The notes beneath the pieces were generated by a model. The model was not told the DNA's origin and did not search any database. It worked only from the letters and a program-made list of their open reading frames with translations. A program made the position numbers and the translations under genes. A stretch of DNA of 64,000 bases. It comes from Paenibacillus prosopidis (lineage in GTDB: Bacteria > Bacillota > Bacilli > Paenibacillales > Paenibacillaceae). Positions 18,263 through 28,288 of this stretch are shown here, piece by piece; the stretch's first letter is position 1, and each line of letters begins with the position of its first letter. Location: contig NZ_QPJD01000002.1 in NCBI RefSeq assembly GCF_003337375.1, positions 372,001 through 436,000 of the forward strand, read 5' to 3'.

Positions 18263-18973
18263 ATGCAAGTCCAGGTTATATCAAGTGTGAATGAAGCCAG
18301 CTCCGCAAGGTTTCATCACAAAACGGCCATTATAATCGATGTGCTTAGAGCAACAAGCACCATCATTACCGCTATAGCAGCAGGTGCCTTGTGCGTCATT
18401 CCCGCGGAAACCGTGATGGAAGCGCGAGCGCTGCAACGCCCGGGCGACTTACTCGGCGGCGAACGCTTTTGCCGAAAAATCGCTGGCTTCGACCTGGGAA
18501 ATTCGCCTGATGAGTACACAGAGCAAGTCGTCGCCGGACGGCGAGTTGTTCTGACCACAACGAACGGAACCCGGGCCATTCATAAAGCGATGCGCGCGGA
18601 TCATGTGCTGACTGCATCCATCTTAAACGCAGAGGCTTGCGCTCGCACAGCTATTGAGCTGCGGCGGGATGTCGTTATTTTGTGCGCAGGAAGCCATGAT
18701 GAATTTGCGATTGAGGATGGTTTGTGCGCCGGACTCGTACTTGATAAGCTGCATACTATAAGCGGCGTAGGCTTAGAAATGGATGATTTTGGTACGGCTA
18801 TGCTTGCACTTTATCGACATCGCTCTACATTAATAAGAGAAACGATTACGAATGGAATGACTGGGAAGCGATTATTGAAGCTTGGGATGAAGCGTGATAT
18901 CGAGGCTTGCTCTTCCGTTGATATCTATCAGGTTGTTCCGAGATTGAATGGCGATCTGTTAATGCGTGCCTAA
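18263..18973 (+). CDS. comB: 2-phosphosulfolactate phosphatase (ComB/YitC family)
   Basis: A 236-residue ComB-family phosphatase that releases phosphate from phosphosulfolactate. Motifs: AIIIDVLRATSTIITAIAAGA at the N-terminus (with its Asp and Arg), LGGERFCRKIAGFDLGNSP, LTTTNGTRAIHKA, VILCAGSHDEFAIEDGLCAG. It follows comA by 56 bases. Together they make sulfolactate; no sulfolactate dehydrogenase for coenzyme M is present nearby, which fits a spore metabolite role. Confidence 0.92.
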   Translation: MQVQVISSVNEASSARFHHKTAIIIDVLRATSTIITAIAAGALCVIPAETVMEARALQRPGDLLGGERFCRKIAGFDLGNSPDEYTEQVVAGRRVVLTTTNGTRAIHKAMRADHVLTASILNAEACARTAIELRRDVVILCAGSHDEFAIEDGLCAGLVLDKLHTISGVGLEMDDFGTAMLALYRHRSTLIRETITNGMTGKRLLKLGMKRDIEACSSVDIYQVVPRLNGDLLMRA

Positions 18974-19064
18974 ATTAGACATAACCGAAGAGGGCTGTCC
19001 ATATAATGTAGCAGTGCAGCATAAGATGCGCTGCTTTCATTCTGCCCTATGAGGAGTTCTTGCA

Positions 19065-19520
19065 ATGGCTGGAGAAATCGTTCTAGTAGCATTAATTATC
19101 ATTGGGTTAGTCGGCCGATCTCCTATCATAGCGACTGCCGCTTGTATTTTACTAGCCGTAAAGCTTGTTCATTTGGAACGGTTTCTTCCTTCTATTGAAC
19201 GGCGAGGATTGGAGCTCGGCCTGCTGTTTCTAACCTTTAGCGTTCTAGTTCCGTTCGCTTCGGGACGTATCCACCCAAAAGATATAGCTGCCGTTTTAAC
19301 TACTTGGCCGGGGTGGCTCGCCTTAATCGGCGGCGCGGCTGCAACTTACATTAACGGCAAAGGGCTGGATCTGCTGCGTATCGATCCGCAAATTATCGTC
19401 GGTCTCGTTCTAGGTTCCATCGTCGGCATTGTTTTTTTGCGCGGCGTACCGGTTGGACCTCTTATGGCAGCTGGAATTACAGCTTTATTGTACAAGCTGT
19501 TCAAGCTGATAGGCGGTTAG
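19065..19520 (+). CDS. ytwI: DUF441 family membrane protein (YtwI)
   Basis: A 151-residue protein with about five transmembrane helices ([86 protein letters not shown]). The signature [15 protein letters not shown] is typical of DUF441/YtwI. Function unknown. ATG is preceded by GAGGAG. Confidence 0.88.
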   Translation: MAGEIVLVALIIIGLVGRSPIIATAACILLAVKLVHLERFLPSIERRGLELGLLFLTFSVLVPFASGRIHPKDIAAVLTTWPGWLALIGGAAATYINGKGLDLLRIDPQIIVGLVLGSIVGIVFLRGVPVGPLMAAGITALLYKLFKLIGG

Positions 19521-19535
19521 CTTGCCTCTTGTAAC

Positions 19536-19572
19536 AAAAAGGCCCGTTCCGTTACCGGAACGAGCCTTTTTT
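19536..19572. terminator. Bidirectional terminator, ytwI / aspartate kinase
   Basis: GGCCCGTTCCG, loop TTAC, CGGAACGAGCC, flanked by A5 and T6. It lies between the convergent ytwI and aspartate kinase genes. Confidence 0.9.
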
Positions 19573-19619
19573 ATTAAAATATAAGAATAAATAAGTTGCA
19601 AACCCGGTTTTGCGGAAAA

Positions 19620-20873
19620 TTAACGACGTTCCTGCGGGCCGCCAACAAATACTTGATCAGCCGTATCAAGACCATATGCCGTATGAAGAGCACGCACAAC
19701 GTCGTTCAAAGGCTCAGCTGTAATTACACAGGAGCACTTAATTTCAGACGTGCTTACCATCTTAATGCTTACGCCGAGTGAAGAAATCGTCGCAAACATT
19801 TTCGCTGCAACGCCCGGGTTGCTCACCATGCCCGCTCCAACGATCGATACCTTCACTAAGTCCGCTTCGGATGTTGCTTCGCGGAAAGATACGGTGCTGC
19901 GAATACCTTCGATGACTCTAATTGCTTTGTCTTTATCATCTCCGGAAACGGTGAAGGAGAAGTCGGCTTTGCCGTCCTGAACACCGCTTTGCACGATAAT
20001 GTCAACATCGATGCCGTTGTTTGCCAATGCGCCAAATACGTTCGCAAGAACACCAGGAACATCTTCAACGCCCATTATACTAATTCTAGCTACATTTTTG
20101 TCAAACGCGATGCCGCGAACGACCACGCCTTGCTCCATGACCGCTTCCTCCTTCACACTAGTACCTTCGTTTTGGGTAAAGCTTGAGCGTACAACTAGCT
20201 TAACGTTGTTATGCTTTGCATACTCCACCGCGCGCGGATGAAGCACCGCTGCGCCCAAATTAGCAAGCTCAAGCATTTCATCATAGGAAATTTCATTCAG
20301 CTTGCGAGCATTCTTCACAACGCGAGGATCTGTCGAATAAATGCCGTCCACGTCCGTGTAAATTTCACAAACATCAGCATTCATAGCCGCTGCCATAGCA
20401 ACCGCAGTCGTGTCAGATCCACCCCGGCCGAGCGTCGTGATTTCCCCTTCTTCCGTCATCCCCTGAAAACCTGCAATTATGGCAACATTGCCCTGCTCCA
20501 GTGCTTTAAACACACGCTCAGGATGAATGTTGGTCATTTTCGCTTTACCGTGCACCGCTTCCGTCCGAATACCTGCCTGCCAGCCGGTAAAGGAAACCGC
20601 GCGGTGGCCGGACTGGTGAATCGTCATCGATAGCAAAGCAATCGATATTTGCTCACCAACCGTAAGCAGCATATCCATCTCCCGCGCCGGCGGGTTCGGA
20701 TTAAGCTGCTTCGACTGATCGATTAAATCATCTGTCGTATCACCCATAGCAGAAACGACGACAACGATATCGTTGCCCTCTTGCTGCCTCTCAATTATTC
20801 GCTTCGCTACACGCTGCATCCGCTCCGGCGTTCCAACGGAGCTGCCGCCAAACTTCATCACTATCAACGACAA
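19620..20873 (-). CDS. lysC: Aspartate kinase (aspartokinase II-like)
   Basis: A 417-residue enzyme that phosphorylates aspartate at the head of lysine, methionine, threonine and diaminopimelate synthesis. The start region (M)SLIVMKFGGSSV is the kinase motif; GRGGSDTTAVAMAAAM and CEIYTDVDGIYSTDPRV are further signatures, and two ACT regulatory domains occupy about 260-410. The true start is TTG at 20871-20873 (GGGAGTGA upstream), giving the usual N-terminus; the frame extending to 20927 is not conserved. No L-box riboswitch is visible in the short leader. It could equally be dapG. Confidence 0.93.
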   Translation of the reverse strand: MSLIVMKFGGSSVGTPERMQRVAKRIIERQQEGNDIVVVVSAMGDTTDDLIDQSKQLNPNPPAREMDMLLTVGEQISIALLSMTIHQSGHRAVSFTGWQAGIRTEAVHGKAKMTNIHPERVFKALEQGNVAIIAGFQGMTEEGEITTLGRGGSDTTAVAMAAAMNADVCEIYTDVDGIYSTDPRVVKNARKLNEISYDEMLELANLGAAVLHPRAVEYAKHNNVKLVVRSSFTQNEGTSVKEEAVMEQGVVVRGIAFDKNVARISIMGVEDVPGVLANVFGALANNGIDVDIIVQSGVQDGKADFSFTVSGDDKDKAIRVIEGIRSTVSFREATSEADLVKVSIVGAGMVSNPGVAAKMFATISSLGVSIKMVSTSEIKCSCVITAEPLNDVVRALHTAYGLDTADQVFVGGPQERR

Positions 20874-20955
20874 AGCTGATTCACTCCCAACCTTGACATA
20901 TACATACAAGACAATATTATACCACAAAAGTCTGCCACATGGGTATATCCGCCTG

Positions 20956-20985
20956 CAAAAAAACCGTCCGAAACGATCGGACGGT
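20956..20985 (-). terminator. Terminator after efp
   Basis: ACCGTCCG, a 7-base loop, CGGACGGT, followed on the minus strand by a run of seven Ts. It separates efp from the downstream aspartate kinase gene. Confidence 0.88.
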
Positions 20986-20995
20986 CAGATCACTG

Positions 20996-21553
20996 CTATG
21001 CGCGCGAAATGTATTTACCTTCGCGGGTATCGATAAGCAAAACGTCGCCTTCGTTGATGAACAATGGCACTTGTACGTTAAGACCAGTTTCTACCTTAGC
21101 GTTTTTTGTTGCGCCTTGCGCTGTGTTGCCTTTTACGCCCGGCTCAGTCTCAATAACCTTCAGCTCAACGCTGTTTTGCATTTGAATGCCAAGAATTTCG
21201 CCTTGGTAGCTCGAAATGTTAACATTCATGTTTTCTTTCAAAAAGTTCAATTCCCATTCCAGCTGCTTCTTGTCCAGGTTGAACTGGTCAAACGTTTCGT
21301 TATCCATGAACGTGTATTCCGAACCGGAGTTGTACAAATATTGTACTTCACGGTTTTCGATGATAGCTCGTCCAATGCTTTCACCAGCACGAAACGTTTT
21401 CTCAACAACGTTGCCATTGCGCAGGTTTTTCAGCTTGGAGCGCACGAATGCTGCGCCTTTTCCCGGTTTTACGTGTTGAAAGTCAAGAACGGTGAAAATA
21501 TCTGTGTCTACTTGTACGGTTAATCCTGTTTTAAAGTCGTTTACTGAAATCAA
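20996..21553 (-). CDS. efp: Elongation factor P
   Basis: A 185-residue three-domain EF-P that rescues ribosomes at polyproline. The tip loop is [10 protein letters not shown] with the lysine at about residue 32, which is the modification site. C-terminal OB domain motif [20 protein letters not shown] is present. It lies directly downstream of the Xaa-Pro peptidase, the standard Bacilli order. Confidence 0.97.
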   Translation of the reverse strand: MISVNDFKTGLTVQVDTDIFTVLDFQHVKPGKGAAFVRSKLKNLRNGNVVEKTFRAGESIGRAIIENREVQYLYNSGSEYTFMDNETFDQFNLDKKQLEWELNFLKENMNVNISSYQGEILGIQMQNSVELKVIETEPGVKGNTAQGATKNAKVETGLNVQVPLFINEGDVLLIDTREGKYISRA

Positions 21554-21581
21554 TGCTGATTCCCTCCTGAATGAATAGTCC

Positions 21582-22655
21582 TCAGCCCAAAATGATCAAG
21601 TCTTTCGGGGATGAGGTTAATATTTTAATACCGGTTTCCGTAATGACGATATCGTCCTCAATACGTACCCCGCCGAAGCCGGGTAAATATATGCCGGGTT
21701 CTACCGTTACGGTCATGCCGGGGGTTAAAATCGTGTCGCTTAATTTAGACAATCTTGGCGCTTCATGAATTTCCATGCCAAGTCCATGTCCTGTACCGTG
21801 TCCGAAATGATCGCCATAGCCATATTTCGTAATAACATCGCGAGTTAACGCGTCCGCTTCCCGGCCGCTCATGCCCGGCTTAATATGCTCCAGTGCATGC
21901 AGCTGCGCTTCAAGCACGATATTGTAAATTTCACGATGCTTATCTGTCGGTGTTCCGACAACGACGGTTCGTGTCAAATCGGAGCAATAACCGTTGTAAT
22001 AGGCACCAAAATCGAGCTTTACAAATTCATTTGTGCCGATCATACGATCGCTCGCTACACCATGCGGCAATGCCGACCGTTCACCTGAGGCTACGATTGT
22101 ATCGAAGGAAGACGATGTGGCGCCATGGCTGCGCATATACACTTCCATTTCAAGCGCAATATCCGTCTCACGAACACCCGTATGGATAAGCTTCAAAATA
22201 TGGTTGAACGTGCTGTCAGCAAGAGCTGCCGCTTCCTGCATAATTTGCAGTTCGGCTTCATCCTTAATGATGCGAAGACGTTCAACAAGCCCTGAAACAG
22301 GCTCAAGCGCAATGCCGGACAACGTTTTCGTCCAAGCTGTAAATTCGCCGTATACGACGTGGTCTTGTTCAAATGCCAGCTTCGTCAGCTTGTGCTGGTT
22401 TAAAAGCTCGCGAACATTTTCAAGCGGGCTGGGCCCATGCTCCACAATTTGAAAGCCGGCCGCTTGCTGCGGCGCCTGCGAGCGATAGCGGAAATCAGTC
22501 AACAAATAGCTTTCGGCTTGCGTGATAAGCACCATGCCTGAGGAGCCGGTAAAGCCGCTGATATAACGGCGGTTATGCTTGCTTCCAATTAATATAGCTT
22601 CCAAGCCTTGTTCCTCAAGCAGTTGACGAAGACGCTTTACTCTTGCGTTAGGCAT
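21582..22655 (-). CDS. pepP: Xaa-Pro aminopeptidase (M24B family, YqhT/PepP-like)
   Basis: A 357-residue metallopeptidase that removes N-terminal residues before proline. The metal ligands are visible: [18 protein letters not shown] (two Asp), [17 protein letters not shown] (His), [19 protein letters not shown] (two Glu). N-terminal creatinase-like domain 1-130 with [11 protein letters not shown]. It lies between aroQ and efp, as in Bacillus subtilis yqhT. Confidence 0.93.
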   Translation of the reverse strand: MPNARVKRLRQLLEEQGLEAILIGSKHNRRYISGFTGSSGMVLITQAESYLLTDFRYRSQAPQQAAGFQIVEHGPSPLENVRELLNQHKLTKLAFEQDHVVYGEFTAWTKTLSGIALEPVSGLVERLRIIKDEAELQIMQEAAALADSTFNHILKLIHTGVRETDIALEMEVYMRSHGATSSSFDTIVASGERSALPHGVASDRMIGTNEFVKLDFGAYYNGYCSDLTRTVVVGTPTDKHREIYNIVLEAQLHALEHIKPGMSGREADALTRDVITKYGYGDHFGHGTGHGLGMEIHEAPRLSKLSDTILTPGMTVTVEPGIYLPGFGGVRIEDDIVITETGIKILTSSPKDLIILG

Positions 22656-22682
22656 AACCGTCTCACCCTTTCCCTATTCGCA

Positions 22683-23123
22683 TTACGAATTTTGCAAATG
22701 GCGCACGAGCGCAGTAAGACCCAGCTCGTAGCTGTGAGAGCCAAAGCCGGCTATTTGACCGACCGAAATCGCAGCAACGACCGAAACATGGCGAAACGTT
22801 TCTCTTTTGTGAATGTTCGACATGTGTACCTCAACGACCGGCAAGCCTACCGTACTAAGCGCATCGCGCAGTGCATAGCTGTAGTGCGTCCAAGCGCCGG
22901 GATTAATAACAATGCCGTCGGCTTTGCCATATACACTATGTATTCGATCAATCATTTCGCCCTCATGATTCGTTTGGAAAAATTCAACCTCGGCGCCAAG
23001 CGCCTCCGCTTTATCCTTCAAGAGCGATTCAATGAATGCGAGCGTTTCTGTCCCATACACGCCTGGCTCGCGAATACCCAGCATATTCAGGTTCGGACCG
23101 TTTAAAACTACAATTTTGTGCAT
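22683..23123 (-). CDS. aroQ: 3-dehydroquinate dehydratase, type II
   Basis: A 146-residue flavodoxin-like enzyme of the shikimate pathway (dehydroquinate to dehydroshikimate). Motifs: [21 protein letters not shown] with the catalytic Tyr, [48 protein letters not shown] start at ATG 23123, preceded by GGGAGGTG; a TTG 15 bases earlier lies on the ribosome binding site. Confidence 0.96.
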   Translation of the reverse strand: MHKIVVLNGPNLNMLGIREPGVYGTETLAFIESLLKDKAEALGAEVEFFQTNHEGEMIDRIHSVYGKADGIVINPGAWTHYSYALRDALSTVGLPVVEVHMSNIHKRETFRHVSVVAAISVGQIAGFGSHSYELGLTALVRHLQNS

Positions 23124-23215
23124 AAATGCACCTCCCAAGCAACCGAATCCGTTGTAGCGTCAAAGATCATTAGCCATTTTACCACAAATGCCCGCTGCTT
23201 GAGAAGTAGAAGTCG

Positions 23216-23719
23216 TCAGTGCATCTTGATTGGTTCCCGCGATGCTTCATCCGTAAACTCAAAGGCGATTGAATAACCGATAAAAACACCCCAAAGCAGA
23301 AATACGCATAACTCGGTATATAGTGTATTCCAGCCTGCTATCGTAATGCTCTTGGTCATACCGAATAGTGGTCCTATTCCAATAAATATAATAGCCCACC
23401 ACACAAGACCGTAGCCAACGCCTGGCCATGGACCGCGAATTCGCCCCAGTACTATTTTATAAAGGACAGCCGCAGCTATAGAGACCAGAATAAAGCTGCA
23501 TATACCGACAAGCACTCCCCATCCCGATTTCAGAAAGGCAGGCTGAAAAAACGGATAGACAGCAAATCCGGGACTCTCAATCGTAAATTTCATTTCATAA
23601 AACAACCAGCGGATCGTTCCCCAAATGAGTCCCGCAAAAAAACCGATTTTAATCGAGTAGATCCAGGGATTCGTATGGTGCTGTTTATAATCGTGGCCTT
23701 CGTGCTTTTGTACTGTCAA
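23216..23719 (-). CDS. yqhR: YqhR-like conserved membrane protein
   Basis: A 167-residue protein with four transmembrane helices (IGFFAGLIWGTIRWLFY, GWGVLVGICSFILVSIAAAVLY, GLVWWAIIFIGIGPLFG, LYTELCVFLLWGVFIGYSIAF) and a short His-rich N-terminus. Its location upstream of aroQ and divergent from yqhQ is that of YqhR. Function unknown. Confidence 0.85.
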   Translation of the reverse strand: MTVQKHEGHDYKQHHTNPWIYSIKIGFFAGLIWGTIRWLFYEMKFTIESPGFAVYPFFQPAFLKSGWGVLVGICSFILVSIAAAVLYKIVLGRIRGPWPGVGYGLVWWAIIFIGIGPLFGMTKSITIAGWNTLYTELCVFLLWGVFIGYSIAFEFTDEASREPIKMH

Positions 23720-23934
23720 ATTACATAACCTCCAATCTTATATCCATTCATATCCTGCTTAGTATGTGAAATAATACCGAACCGTAACCGTCCGTCTCCT
23801 TTCCGTTCAACATGCTGCGATGATGCTGGCGTTGGCAATTGGCCGATAGATCAAGTACAATAGATTTACAAAGTTATAGGCGCATTCGTCGCAACATCCA
23901 TGACGATAACCCACTCAAGGAAGGTGACAAGCAC

Positions 23935-24906
23935 TTGCCGCAAGACTCCAGAAGTATATATGGCGGACAAGCGGTTATTGAAGGCGTTATGTTTGCTGGC
24001 AAACACGTTAACGTAACGGCTGTCCGACGCAAAAATGATGAAATTGTTTTTTACGAGGTGCCCCGCACATCCAAGCTGTGGGTGCAGCGATTGAAGAAAA
24101 TACCGCTTCTGCGCGGAGTGGTCGGGATCGTAGAATCAAGCGCTAAAGGCTCCCAGCATTTGAACTTCTCCATGGAGGCATATGCTGAGGATGAAGCCGG
24201 TGAGCAAAAGGAAGGCTCGAACGCAGAACAAGCCACAGGGGCGAAGGAAGAGAAGAAGTCAAGCGGCTGGAGCCTCAGTATGTTAGTAGGCGTTGCAGTT
24301 GCCGGCGTACTATCATTTATTTTCGGAAAGCTCATCTTTACCGCAGCCCCCGCAGCAATAGAAGAATTGCTGTTCGCTGGGGTATTTGATAACAAGGTCG
24401 GTCATAATTTATTAGAAGGACTTATCAAAATCATATTATTGCTTGCGTATTTGTATTTTATTTCGATGACTCCTATTATTAAGCGTCTATTCCAATATCA
24501 CGGCGCCGAGCACAAGGTCATTAGCGCTTATGAAGCCGGTGAAGAGTTGACGGTAAAAAACGTACAAAAATACAGCAGGCTGCACTATCGCTGCGGTTCC
24601 AGCTTTATCGTATTTACAGTAATAGTCGGTGTTATCGTCTACTCGCTCCCGTTTTTCACATGGGACACGATCTGGGAGCGTATTTATATCCGTATCTTGC
24701 TGCTGCCGCTCGTGCTTGGCATTTCGTACGAGGTGCTCCGCTGGACAAATGCACTTCGTGAAACGCCAGTGCTTCGCTTTCTCGGGTTTCCGGGCTTGTG
24801 GCTTCAGCTTCTAACGACAAAAGAACCGCAAGACGATCAAGTTGCCGTTTCCATTGCTTCTTTCAGCCGGATGCGCGAGCTTGATCAGCAAATGAACCGA
24901 TCTTAA
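23935..24906 (+). CDS. yqhQ: YqhQ, DUF1385 membrane protein
   Basis: About 323 residues. Signature YGGQAVIEGVMFAGKHVNV near the start and YHGAEHKVISAYEAGEELTV and RLHYRCGSSFIVF in the middle define DUF1385. Several transmembrane segments (about 115-140, 165-190, 235-285). I choose TTG at 23935 because AGGAAGGTGA lies 7 bases upstream and the size then matches Bacillus YqhQ; the frame is open back to 23839 but without a good ribosome binding site. Function unknown. Confidence 0.85.
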   Translation: MPQDSRSIYGGQAVIEGVMFAGKHVNVTAVRRKNDEIVFYEVPRTSKLWVQRLKKIPLLRGVVGIVESSAKGSQHLNFSMEAYAEDEAGEQKEGSNAEQATGAKEEKKSSGWSLSMLVGVAVAGVLSFIFGKLIFTAAPAAIEELLFAGVFDNKVGHNLLEGLIKIILLLAYLYFISMTPIIKRLFQYHGAEHKVISAYEAGEELTVKNVQKYSRLHYRCGSSFIVFTVIVGVIVYSLPFFTWDTIWERIYIRILLLPLVLGISYEVLRWTNALRETPVLRFLGFPGLWLQLLTTKEPQDDQVAVSIASFSRMRELDQQMNRS

Positions 24907-24933
24907 TGTGAACAAGGAAAGGCGGGCTTTAGA

Positions 24934-25251
24934 ATGAGCAGAATGCCGCGTAGATGGAATGTTTGGTCAATCGCATTTTTGGCATTAATAGGTATCGGAC
25001 TGGTTTATGGCGCAGTCCGAAGTCCTGGCGCATTTATCGTTCCGATCGTTGTGCTTGGCGGTATCTTCCTGCTATATAAGTTCCCGCCTTCATTCCTCAG
25101 CGGGTATGGCTCTAAATCGGGTCGTACGCAGGTCAAGCAAAGCCGCGCTGCCGCAGCCAAAACCAAAACAAATAAACCACGCTCTAAAACGGTGCCGTTC
25201 CGCGTTATTGAAGGCGGCAAGGACGATGACGATTTACCTAAATATCACTAA
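24934..25251 (+). CDS. Small membrane protein of unknown function
   Basis: A 105-residue protein with two hydrophobic helices (WSIAFLALIGIGLVYGA and FIVPIVVLGGIFLLYKF) and a basic, Lys/Arg/Ser-rich cytoplasmic tail (KSGRTQVKQSRAAAAKTKT) ending in an acidic DDDDLPKYH. It follows yqhQ by 27 bases with AAAGGCGGG upstream of ATG. I do not recognise a named family. Confidence 0.75.
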   Translation: MSRMPRRWNVWSIAFLALIGIGLVYGAVRSPGAFIVPIVVLGGIFLLYKFPPSFLSGYGSKSGRTQVKQSRAAAAKTKTNKPRSKTVPFRVIEGGKDDDDLPKYH

Positions 25252-25266
25252 TGACGCAAAGCATAG

Positions 25267-25322
25267 CAAGAAAACAAAAAAGGTCTGCGGGCATGATGCC
25301 CGCAGACCTTTTTGTTTTCTTG
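25267..25322. terminator. Long palindromic bidirectional terminator
   Basis: Arms of 27-28 bases (AAGAAAACAAAAAAGG then TCTGCGGGCAT on the left) mirror each other around a single G, with only a one-base difference in the A/T run. It sits between the convergent 105-residue gene and mntR. Confidence 0.92.
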
Positions 25323-25333
25323 CGCTTTATGTA

Positions 25334-25756
25334 CTACTCGCTGTCCATCTCAGCCCGAACCGCACGGAGCTCGTCCAGCCGTTGCGAATCCCGGCGGAAA
25401 TACTCGACCAATGTTTCAATGCATGTTATAGAGTCCCAGCTTAAGTGATGCTCGATACCTTCAACATCTTGATAAATATTTTCATCCTGTACGCCAATCG
25501 TCGTCAGAAACGATTCTAACAGCTGATGGCGGTCGACAAGTCTTTTTCCCATTTTCTTGCCTTTATTCGTCAGGACTAACCCGCGATACTTTTCATAGAT
25601 CAAATAATTATCTTTGTCGAGCTTCTGAATCATTTTCGTGACCGAAGAAGGATGAACCTCAAGTCCTTCTGCAATATCCGAAACACGCGCATATCCTTTT
25701 TCATCAATGAGCTTATAAATTCTTTCCAAGTAGTCTTCCATGCTCGGTGTCGGCAT
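25334..25756 (-). CDS. mntR: Manganese transport regulator MntR
   Basis: A 140-residue DtxR-family repressor. N-terminal winged helix: [29 protein letters not shown]-type segment [20 protein letters not shown]. Dimerisation/metal-binding region with [22 protein letters not shown]. The metal-site Asp8, Glu11, His77 and Glu/His pattern is present. The ATG at 25756 is preceded by GGGGG and yields the length of Bacillus MntR. Confidence 0.93.
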   Translation of the reverse strand: MPTPSMEDYLERIYKLIDEKGYARVSDIAEGLEVHPSSVTKMIQKLDKDNYLIYEKYRGLVLTNKGKKMGKRLVDRHQLLESFLTTIGVQDENIYQDVEGIEHHLSWDSITCIETLVEYFRRDSQRLDELRAVRAEMDSE

Positions 25757-25877
25757 TGAAGAACCCCCTAACCATACTTCTTCACCTTGTTTCCTCGGCG
25801 TTACTCTATGTATCATACACTGTTCATTACGTTCACTGCAACCTGTTCTCCTAGCGCCATAGAAGCTTCAGCCTATG

Positions 25878-26591
25878 TTAAAAGGTTAACCATTCTGGCG
25901 TAATAAGATTAAGCCATATTGTAATTTTGGTCATTTGGTCGGTAAAGAGCAGCAATCCCATTAAAATCATGACCGCTCCCCCTATCTTCATGACAAGAGA
26001 GGAATACTTCAATATCCACCTTGCTGTGCCAAGGAAAAAGGCTAACACAAAAAACGGAATTGCAAAGCCAAGCGCGTAAGCAGTCGTTAATTGAAACCAG
26101 GTACCAGGCTCTGTTGCAGCCAGACCCAAAATGGCCGTTAATGCCGGTCCCATGCAAGGAGTCCATCCCGCGGAAAAGCCAATCCCGAAAACAAAAGAAC
26201 TGATATAATTTGCTTTTTTCGGAATCAAATTCATCCGCCGCTCTTTCATAAGCAGCTGCGGTTGAAATAAACCAATGAGAAACAGACCCATCAAAATGAT
26301 TAAAATGGCTGATAATTGCCGGATTAATTGCCTGTATTCGCTGAACACTTCGGCAAAAACATTCGTGCCGTAGCCCAAAGCGTAGTATACAGTACAGAAG
26401 CCTAAAATGAAAAACAGCGTATGCGACATCGTCCGCATACGTTTTTGTTTGGAGCTGTTATTCTCCTTCAAATCCGTTACCGAGATACCCGTTATGTACG
26501 ATAAATAGGACGGATACAACGGCAAGCAGCACGGTGAAATAAATGATGCAAAGCCGGCGCCGAAAGCCAGCCAAATGTTAATGTCAGGCAC
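25878..26591 (-). CDS. ccdA: CcdA-type thiol-disulfide membrane transporter
   Basis: A 237-residue protein with six transmembrane helices. The two redox cysteines are in FISPCCLPLYPSYLSY (helix 1) and GWTPCMGPALTAI (helix 4). CcdA moves reducing equivalents across the membrane for cytochrome c maturation and endospore synthesis. No thioredoxin partner (ResA/StoA) is visible next to it. It lies just downstream of the zinc ABC genes. Confidence 0.9.
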   Translation of the reverse strand: MPDINIWLAFGAGFASFISPCCLPLYPSYLSYITGISVTDLKENNSSKQKRMRTMSHTLFFILGFCTVYYALGYGTNVFAEVFSEYRQLIRQLSAILIILMGLFLIGLFQPQLLMKERRMNLIPKKANYISSFVFGIGFSAGWTPCMGPALTAILGLAATEPGTWFQLTTAYALGFAIPFFVLAFFLGTARWILKYSSLVMKIGGAVMILMGLLLFTDQMTKITIWLNLITPEWLTF

Positions 26592-26612
26592 TCCTGTTCA
26601 CCCCAATTCAAT

Positions 26613-27422
26613 TCAACTTCCGGTTCGTATACCCCGCTTAAGCACAAGAAGCAAGAGCAGAATCGCAATAAGCAAAAGTACAATGGTACCACCCGGCGCC
26701 AAGTTCCATATACCGGCAATTAGCAATCCTATGACTACAGCCAGTTCACCTACAATAACGACTGTAATTACGCTTTGACGGAAGCTGCGGGCAATGATGA
26801 GACTGCAAGCAGCCGGAATGGTAAGCAGCGCTGAGACAAGCAGAGCGCCGACTATTTTAATAGAGACACTAATAACGAGTGCGGTAAGCACGCTAATCAT
26901 AACATTATAAAATTTGACGGGCAAGCCGCTCACCGCTGCCGCATCTTCATCAAACGTAATTAGGAACAATTCTTTTACCTGCGTCCGAATGGCAATTAAC
27001 ACCACAACAGTAACGCCTCCAATAACATACAAATCCGTATTGTTCAGCGTATAGATGCTGCCAAATAAATAGCTGTTCACATTTACGTTAAAGCCTTTGC
27101 CAATCGTAAAGAGCAGTGATGCCAGTGCAACCCCGCCGGACATAATAATGGCAATTGACAGCTCGGCATACGTTTTATAAGCCTTACGAAGCTTTTCGAT
27201 TGCGAAGGATGCAGCAATCGCGAACATTAAGCCTACGGCGACCGGATATACCCCGATTAAGAAACCGAGCGCTACACCAGCAATCGATACGTGAGACAAC
27301 GTGTCCCCGATCATAGCCAGCCTCCGCAGCACAAGAAATAAGCCCATCAGCGGTGCAGTCACGCCAATGAGCAACCCGCCAATAAGGGCCCGTTGAAAAA
27401 ATTCACTAGTTACGATCTCCAA
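26613..27422 (-). CDS. znuB: Zinc ABC transporter permease (ZnuB/AdcB)
   Basis: A 269-residue ABC-3-type metal permease with about eight to nine transmembrane helices; motifs VTAPLMGLFLVLRRLAMIGDTLSHVSIAG and FDEDAAAVSGLPV are family hallmarks. Starts within the end of the ATPase gene (17-base overlap). Zinc specificity is inferred from the His-rich binding protein and the Zur box upstream. Confidence 0.92.
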   Translation of the reverse strand: MEIVTSEFFQRALIGGLLIGVTAPLMGLFLVLRRLAMIGDTLSHVSIAGVALGFLIGVYPVAVGLMFAIAASFAIEKLRKAYKTYAELSIAIIMSGGVALASLLFTIGKGFNVNVNSYLFGSIYTLNNTDLYVIGGVTVVVLIAIRTQVKELFLITFDEDAAAVSGLPVKFYNVMISVLTALVISVSIKIVGALLVSALLTIPAACSLIIARSFRQSVITVVIVGELAVVIGLLIAGIWNLAPGGTIVLLLIAILLLLLVLKRGIRTGS

Positions 27423-28230
27423 TCAAAACAACCTCTTTCCCGCTTTCCATTTGCTCTCTCAGCCCCTTCAAGCTGTGAGCTAAGTTGTCCTCCACGCAGT
27501 TCTGCGTCTCGTGCGAATGCTTAATATGAAATTTCAGCTTTCCGTTCTCAGCTGCCGGCTGTTGTCCCAGATAAGAACGAATCATGTCCAAATCATGCGA
27601 TACCATCAAAAACGTCATATTGTGATGCTGATGCATGTGTTTAATCATATGGAAGAAGCTTTCCTGTGTCTCTGTATCAATACCTACAGTCGGTTCATCC
27701 AAAATAAGCAGTGACGGGTTGTTTATGAGCGCCCTCGCCAGAAATACGCGCTGCTGCTGGCCGCCCGAGAGCTGTCCAATCCGCTTGCCGCTTAAATCCT
27801 CGATTCCCATCGCATGAAGCGCATCCTCGCATTTTATATAATCGGACTTGGTCACCTTCTTAAAGATTTTGCTCCGTCCAAGCAGCCCTGACAGCACGAC
27901 TTCACGCACGGTAGCCGGAAATAACGGATTAAAAGAATTTTTCTGAGGAACATATCCGATACGCTCCCACTGCTTAAACCTGTCAATGTTTTCGCCGAAT
28001 AATCGGATCGTACCGTGCGTCGGCTTCAGTAATCCAACGATCATTCGCAGCAGCGTTGTCTTACCGGCTCCATTCGTGCCGATTAAACCGATGAAGTCCC
28101 GTTCCTTCACCGCGAAGCTGAGATTCGAAATGACAGTCTGCTGTTGAAAAGAAAAGGAGACGTCTTCCATTGAAATAACCTCTTGATGGCAGTTAAAATC
28201 GGCATTTGCTATTTTGTACGGTTGCGCCAT
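27406..28230 (-). CDS. znuC: Zinc ABC transporter ATP-binding protein (ZnuC/AdcC)
   Basis: A 274-residue ABC ATPase. Walker A GTNGAGKTTLLRMI, Q-loop YVPQKNSFNPLFP, signature LSGGQQQRVFLARAL, Walker B LLILDEPTVGID, H-loop MVSHD. The C-terminal extension of about 55 residues contains His residues (KFHIKHSHETQ) and may bind metal. ATG at 28230 (MAQPYK) with AGGAGAG upstream; a GTG 15 bases earlier overlaps that site. Confidence 0.92.
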   Translation of the reverse strand: MAQPYKIANADFNCHQEVISMEDVSFSFQQQTVISNLSFAVKERDFIGLIGTNGAGKTTLLRMIVGLLKPTHGTIRLFGENIDRFKQWERIGYVPQKNSFNPLFPATVREVVLSGLLGRSKIFKKVTKSDYIKCEDALHAMGIEDLSGKRIGQLSGGQQQRVFLARALINNPSLLILDEPTVGIDTETQESFFHMIKHMHQHHNMTFLMVSHDLDMIRSYLGQQPAAENGKLKFHIKHSHETQNCVEDNLAHSLKGLREQMESGKEVVLIGDRN

Positions 28231-28288
28231 AATTTCTCTCCTCACAGCAATACGGAGCTGAATCAGCTCCGCAGGTTTGCCTTTTGTT

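Noticed and set aside
20211..20633. Plus-strand open frame inside the aspartate kinase gene
   Set aside because: No ribosome binding site and atypical composition; shadow of the kinase frame.
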